The notes under the pieces are model-generated. The model did no database searches and was not told where the DNA came from. It saw nothing but the letters and a program-made list of their open reading frames with translations. Source: JAAYOS01 sp050950785 (lineage in GTDB: Bacteria > Bacillota > Clostridia > Oscillospirales > JAAYOS01). From it: a stretch of 54,925 nucleotides of DNA. Numbering within the stretch: position 1 is the stretch's first letter; each line of letters starts with the position of its first letter. The DNA lies in assembly GCA_050950785.1 (NCBI GenBank), contig JBMNIG010000018.1:1-54925 (forward strand), given 5' to 3'. The position numbers and the translations under genes were made by a program. Positions 51,633 to 54,925 of this stretch are shown here, one piece after another.

Positions 51633-51887
51633 AACATTTCTTTGCTTTCAAGTTTTGCTCTGGCTTTGATTTGTAAACTTTAATAACGTTGAATCTTCCA
51701 ACTATTAAAATTAATCCTGTTAAACGTATTTATTAGCATTCAGCATCGTGTATCTTAAAAGACACAGCTAAAATTATTGACATATGTTTTATGTGAAGTA
51801 TATATTTATGGTTGCAAACGCTGTGCAACATGTAATGACTATTTTGCAACACCAATTATTATATATAACTAGCATAACATGTATATT

Positions 51888-53435
51888 AGTCAAGTCCAAA
51901 TTAGTGTGTAAATTACCTCGGTCATCAAACGGTAGCTAATGAGACAATAGCCTAAGCGTTTATGCCGCGAAAGCTGTTGACGATGAGTACATGGCATGTT
52001 AGGCTGTTGGCCGGGCATCACCATACTAGCGCAAGACTTCTCCTCAAAGATAAGGGGGATGGCCCTGATGCCTGAAAACATGCCATGGGAGGCTCATTGT
52101 CAACAGACCGTGGAATAAATGCGTCTTCTATGCAGCAGTGCCAGACTTTGATTCCTTATCCTGCACTTGATAGTACAGCTGCATATCAAGGTATTTACGA
52201 CCGGTCTGCCATTTCTCATGCTGCTCTATTAATAGAGCCCCCATGAGCCGGATGACGGATGCAGCATTGGGAAAGATTCTAATGACTCGCTCTCGACGAC
52301 GAATTTCCTCATTCAACCTTTCCACACCGTTTGTAGTACGAAGCCGTTTCCGATACTTCAGGGGCAACGCAAGAACAGCAGTAATATCATCAAATGCTTC
52401 ATCCAGGAGAGCTGTGGCTTTTGGTGCTTTGACTTCATATGTTTGGATAATGTGGTCTCTGATTTTACGAGCACTCTCAAGGTCAACAGCCTCATAAAGC
52501 TGGCGCAGCTCTTCCTTGATTTCCGTCTGTAATGCTTTAGGCGTATGATCCAGTATGTTCCTGGAAAAATGGGTTTGACAACGCTGCCAGCTAGCACCTT
52601 GAAAATGCTTTCTAACAGCATTAACCAGCCCTTTATGGTCATCAGAGGTAACCAGGCGAACATCCTTTAGCCCACGATCCTTGAGTGAAGAAAAGAACTC
52701 ACCCCAACTGCTTTCTGATTCGCTGTTGGCTAATTGAAACCCGATGATTTCACGATAGCCATCTTCGTTAACGGCAATGGCGATCAGCATACCTCTTGAC
52801 TGTACACGTCCATTTTCCCGCACCTTTACATAGATGGCATCCACCATGAGAAAGGGATAATGGCTTTGCAGAGGCCTTGTACGGAATGCTTCTACTATTG
52901 GATCTAAGTTCTTACAAAGTTCTGAGATGGTCGATTTTGAAAACTTTTTTCCACATAGCTCTTCAGTAATTAGCTCAACCTTTCGAGTGGAAACACCATT
53001 GATGACCATCTCCATCATAGCCAGCACCAACGCTTGTTCACTGCGCTGGTATCGGGCAAAAAGCTCTGTAGAGAACTGTCCATTGCGATGCCTGGGAACC
53101 CGTAATGTGAGTGTGCCAACTCGCGTAGTCATTTGTCTATCTCGAAACCCATTGCGGTATGCGGCTCTTTCTTCAGTGCGCTCATAGGGTTCAGCACCTA
53201 TTTGCTCTGTAGATTGAGCTAAAAGTATCTGGTTGAAGATTTCCTCCAACAATTTGGAGAATGCTTCATCCCTACCATTTGATAAAAATAATCCGTGCAA
53301 AAGTTCTTCGGTTATAGTAATATTAAACTGAGCCATGGTTCATCCTCCTCGGTTTGGTATTTGTTTAGCAACTATATTTTACCGAGGTATGAGCTTTGGC
53401 TCAACTCCTTTTTACACCATTATATAGACTTAATC
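51888..53435 (-). mobile_element. IS256-family insertion sequence, copy 2 (intact)
   Basis: 1548 bp, inverted relative to copy 1. The ends read AGTCAAGTCCAAATTAGTG and, on the other side, CATTATATAGACTTAATC as imperfect inverted repeats. An 8-bp target duplication TGTATATT flanks it (51880-51887 and 53436-53443). The flanking duplications differ between the two copies, so each was inserted separately. Confidence 0.95.
52128..53336 (-). CDS. IS256-family transposase
   Basis: 402 aa, intact, with GAGGAGG before the ATG. The Mutator/IS256 DDE elements are present: Asp in LMVDAIYVKVRENGRVQSRG (residues ~175-194), Asp in TSDDHKGLVNAVRKHF near 239 with the nearby WQRCQTHF motif, and Glu in TTNGVERLNEEIRRRERVIR near 337. 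Copy 1 encodes the same protein in broken form, so this copy could mobilise both. Confidence 0.96.
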   Translation of the reverse strand: MAQFNITITEELLHGLFLSNGRDEAFSKLLEEIFNQILLAQSTEQIGAEPYERTEERAAYRNGFRDRQMTTRVGTLTLRVPRHRNGQFSTELFARYQRSEQALVLAMMEMVINGVSTRKVELITEELCGKKFSKSTISELCKNLDPIVEAFRTRPLQSHYPFLMVDAIYVKVRENGRVQSRGMLIAIAVNEDGYREIIGFQLANSESESSWGEFFSSLKDRGLKDVRLVTSDDHKGLVNAVRKHFQGASWQRCQTHFSRNILDHTPKALQTEIKEELRQLYEAVDLESARKIRDHIIQTYEVKAPKATALLDEAFDDITAVLALPLKYRKRLRTTNGVERLNEEIRRRERVIRIFPNAASVIRLMGALLIEQHEKWQTGRKYLDMQLYYQVQDKESKSGTAA

Positions 53436-53496
53436 TGTATATTCTAGCCCACTAATTGCTAGTTATGATGTATAATATTAGTTACCAAATTGTAAT

Positions 53497-53525
53497 TTGA
53501 TTTTTTTAATTATTCTAAATATAAT
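53497..53525 (+). promoter_or_regulatory. putative promoter of the vanW-family gene
   Basis: TTGATT (53497-53502), 17-bp spacer, perfect TATAAT (53520-53525), 41 bp before the TTG start and about 60 bp from the IS end. Confidence 0.6.
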
Positions 53526-53566
53526 AAGTTGTACATCACTAAAAAAACTTATCTTGAGGTGCAAAA

Positions 53567-54925
53567 TTGAACCAATCAGTTGATCAGAGTACAAGGACGG
53601 CTTCCTCGGGCGGAAGACGATTGGATTCATCAAAAAACAAACTGCTTCGTTCCCGAAAAGTCGGTCTTATTGTGACCATCTTGATCGGCTTAATAATAAT
53701 GTCTATAATCGGCACTACGCTTTGGGCAATGTACAAATTCGACGGAATCTATCCTAGTGTGACTGTTAACGGTGTAAATATAGGAGGGCTATCCGAGCAA
53801 GAGGCTGCACCGGTCATAGAGTCGGTGCTGACTACATATGCCAACGAGAAAATTGAGGTAAGCTTTGAAGACAAGCTGTGGGCTATTCCGGTAATGAACC
53901 CTGAGTCGATTCCTGATACACAGGAAGTATTACAACAAGCTATGAGCATTGGTAGAACAGGTGGTTTTTTTAATAAGTTCAGAAGCATTATATCGTCGCT
54001 TGTTGAGACAAGGGAGATTATGAACCAGACTAAGGTTGATGCATCAAGTATTAGAGATTATTTAGAATATTTTGAATCAATGATCGAGGAGGATAAGAGT
54101 AATCCAAATTATAAGATTATAGAGGATGAACTTATCATTGATTTTGGCAATAAGGGTAGAAAGCTTGATATCGAACGTGCTGTGAGCGTAATTGAGCAGC
54201 AAATAAAGGATCACAATCTCAATTCTGTATCCCTTGAGGATTATATAATCTATGACGAGGCAGAAGAAGTAAATCTACTGGATATATATAATGAGATATA
54301 TGTAGAGCCAGCTGATGCATATTTGGATACATCCGGTGATGAGCCGAGGATAGTTCCACACGTGACCGGAGTTAGGTTTGATCTTACGCAGGCTGGCAAA
54401 GAGATTGGACTATCAAACGATAGAGAGGGTAAGGTATCCATCCCCCTCATTATTACCGAGCCGGAGATAACCACAGAAAAATTCGAAGAACTACTTTTCC
54501 GTGATGTACTTTCCGAAGTAAAGACAACGCTAAACGCGAAGAATTTAAACAGAACCGGTAATGTGCGCTTGTCCGCAAACGCAATAAACGGATTGATTTT
54601 AAATCCGGGAGATGTGTTTTCATATAATCAGGTTGTCGGTGAGAGGACATATGAGAACGGCTATAGAGATGCCTCTGTCTATACTTCAGATGGGATAGAG
54701 GATCAGCTCGGTGGTGGAATATGTCAGACATCGTCGACTCTGTATATGAATGTCATCCGTGCGGGTCTTGAAATCGTGGAACGCCAAAATCATGCCTATA
54801 CCGTTATATACGCGCCTATTGGAGAGGATGCAACTGTATATTGGGGATCTATCGACTTTAAATTTTCAAACAATCAGAAATTCCCCATAAAGATTGAGGC
54901 ATACCAGGAAAAGGACTATGTGGTT
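53567..54925 (+). CDS. VanW-family protein with PG-binding-like region, 3' end cut by window
   Basis: 453 codons are visible from TTG 53567 (GAGGTG 5 nt upstream), open to the window edge. One membrane helix lies at about residues 32-53, so the bulk is extracytoplasmic. The middle (about 65-320) resembles PG_binding_4/YoaR-type repeats (VTVNGVNIGGLSEQEAAPVI at its start). The VanW domain begins near 325 with NLNRTGNVRLSANAINGLIL, then NPGDVFSYNQVVGERT, DQLGGGICQTSSTLYMNVIR and NHAYTVIYAPIGEDATVYWG. VanW proteins occur in some vancomycin-resistance clusters but are mostly general cell-envelope proteins of unknown activity; nothing here indicates resistance. Confidence 0.92.
   Translation, partial: MNQSVDQSTRTASSGGRRLDSSKNKLLRSRKVGLIVTILIGLIIMSIIGTTLWAMYKFDGIYPSVTVNGVNIGGLSEQEAAPVIESVLTTYANEKIEVSFEDKLWAIPVMNPESIPDTQEVLQQAMSIGRTGGFFNKFRSIISSLVETREIMNQTKVDASSIRDYLEYFESMIEEDKSNPNYKIIEDELIIDFGNKGRKLDIERAVSVIEQQIKDHNLNSVSLEDYIIYDEAEEVNLLDIYNEIYVEPADAYLDTSGDEPRIVPHVTGVRFDLTQAGKEIGLSNDREGKVSIPLIITEPEITTEKFEELLFRDVLSEVKTTLNAKNLNRTGNVRLSANAINGLILNPGDVFSYNQVVGERTYENGYRDASVYTSDGIEDQLGGGICQTSSTLYMNVIRAGLEIVERQNHAYTVIYAPIGEDATVYWGSIDFKFSNNQKFPIKIEAYQEKDYVV

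Noticed and set aside
53567..54925. Vancomycin resistance gene
   Set aside because: VanW-domain proteins are common outside resistance clusters, and no vanHAX-type ligase or regulator genes are present.

Overview
The window reads as chromosome of a moderately AT-rich, Gram-positive, probably spore-forming member of the Clostridia. The 16S rRNA genes look clostridial (Oscillospirales-like by impression; genus not resolved). Supporting signs are the origin-proximal ricT-mnmG-rsmG-noc-parA-parB gene order, a SleB-type cortex hydrolase, an archaeal/eukaryotic-type ProRS and strong ribosome binding sites with frequent TTG starts. No replication origin is visible, but two perfect parS sites place the left part near oriC.

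Left third (1-13.6 kb, mostly + strand): a partial MATE exporter, ymdB, then darA-holB-ricT-mnmG-rsmG, noc, a gene-free stretch bracketed by two parS sites, parA-parB, an unknown membrane/coiled-coil protein, serS and mnmE. The theme is chromosome segregation, replication clamp loading, c-di-AMP sensing and tRNA modification.

Middle (13.8-32.5 kb): an unknown lipoprotein, argG-argH, sleB, rny (RNase Y), a folate-type ECF S component, proS, an Mrp/NBP35 ATPase, a DUF4349 lipoprotein, a translationally coupled MoxR-DUF58-transglutaminase operon, an M20-fold protein that has lost key catalytic residues, and a MecA-like ClpC adaptor gene broken by one frameshift.

Right part (32.5-54.9 kb): two inverted copies of one IS256-family element bracket rnhA, an IS30-family element, two near-identical rRNA operons in the same direction, and a two-gene flavin reductase/aldo-keto reductase operon with a MerR-like promoter. 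Operon 1 carries tRNA-Ala and tRNA-Ile in its 16S-23S spacer, followed by two tandem units that each end in the 3' part of tRNA-Ile. Operon 2 has a short spacer without tRNAs. Both operons end with tRNA-Lys, tRNA-Glu and 5S. The 23S genes are longer than usual and differ from each other by one 41-bp tandem repeat unit. The window ends inside a VanW-family gene.

Most noteworthy: the tRNA-Ile 3'-end tandem repeats, the 23S repeat-number difference and helix expansion, the degenerate M20 protein, the insertion-only divergence of one IS256 copy (possibly a sequence-quality artefact that would also bear on the mecA frameshift), and the duplicated rrn operon. I did not find a clearly new multi-gene defence or metabolic system.
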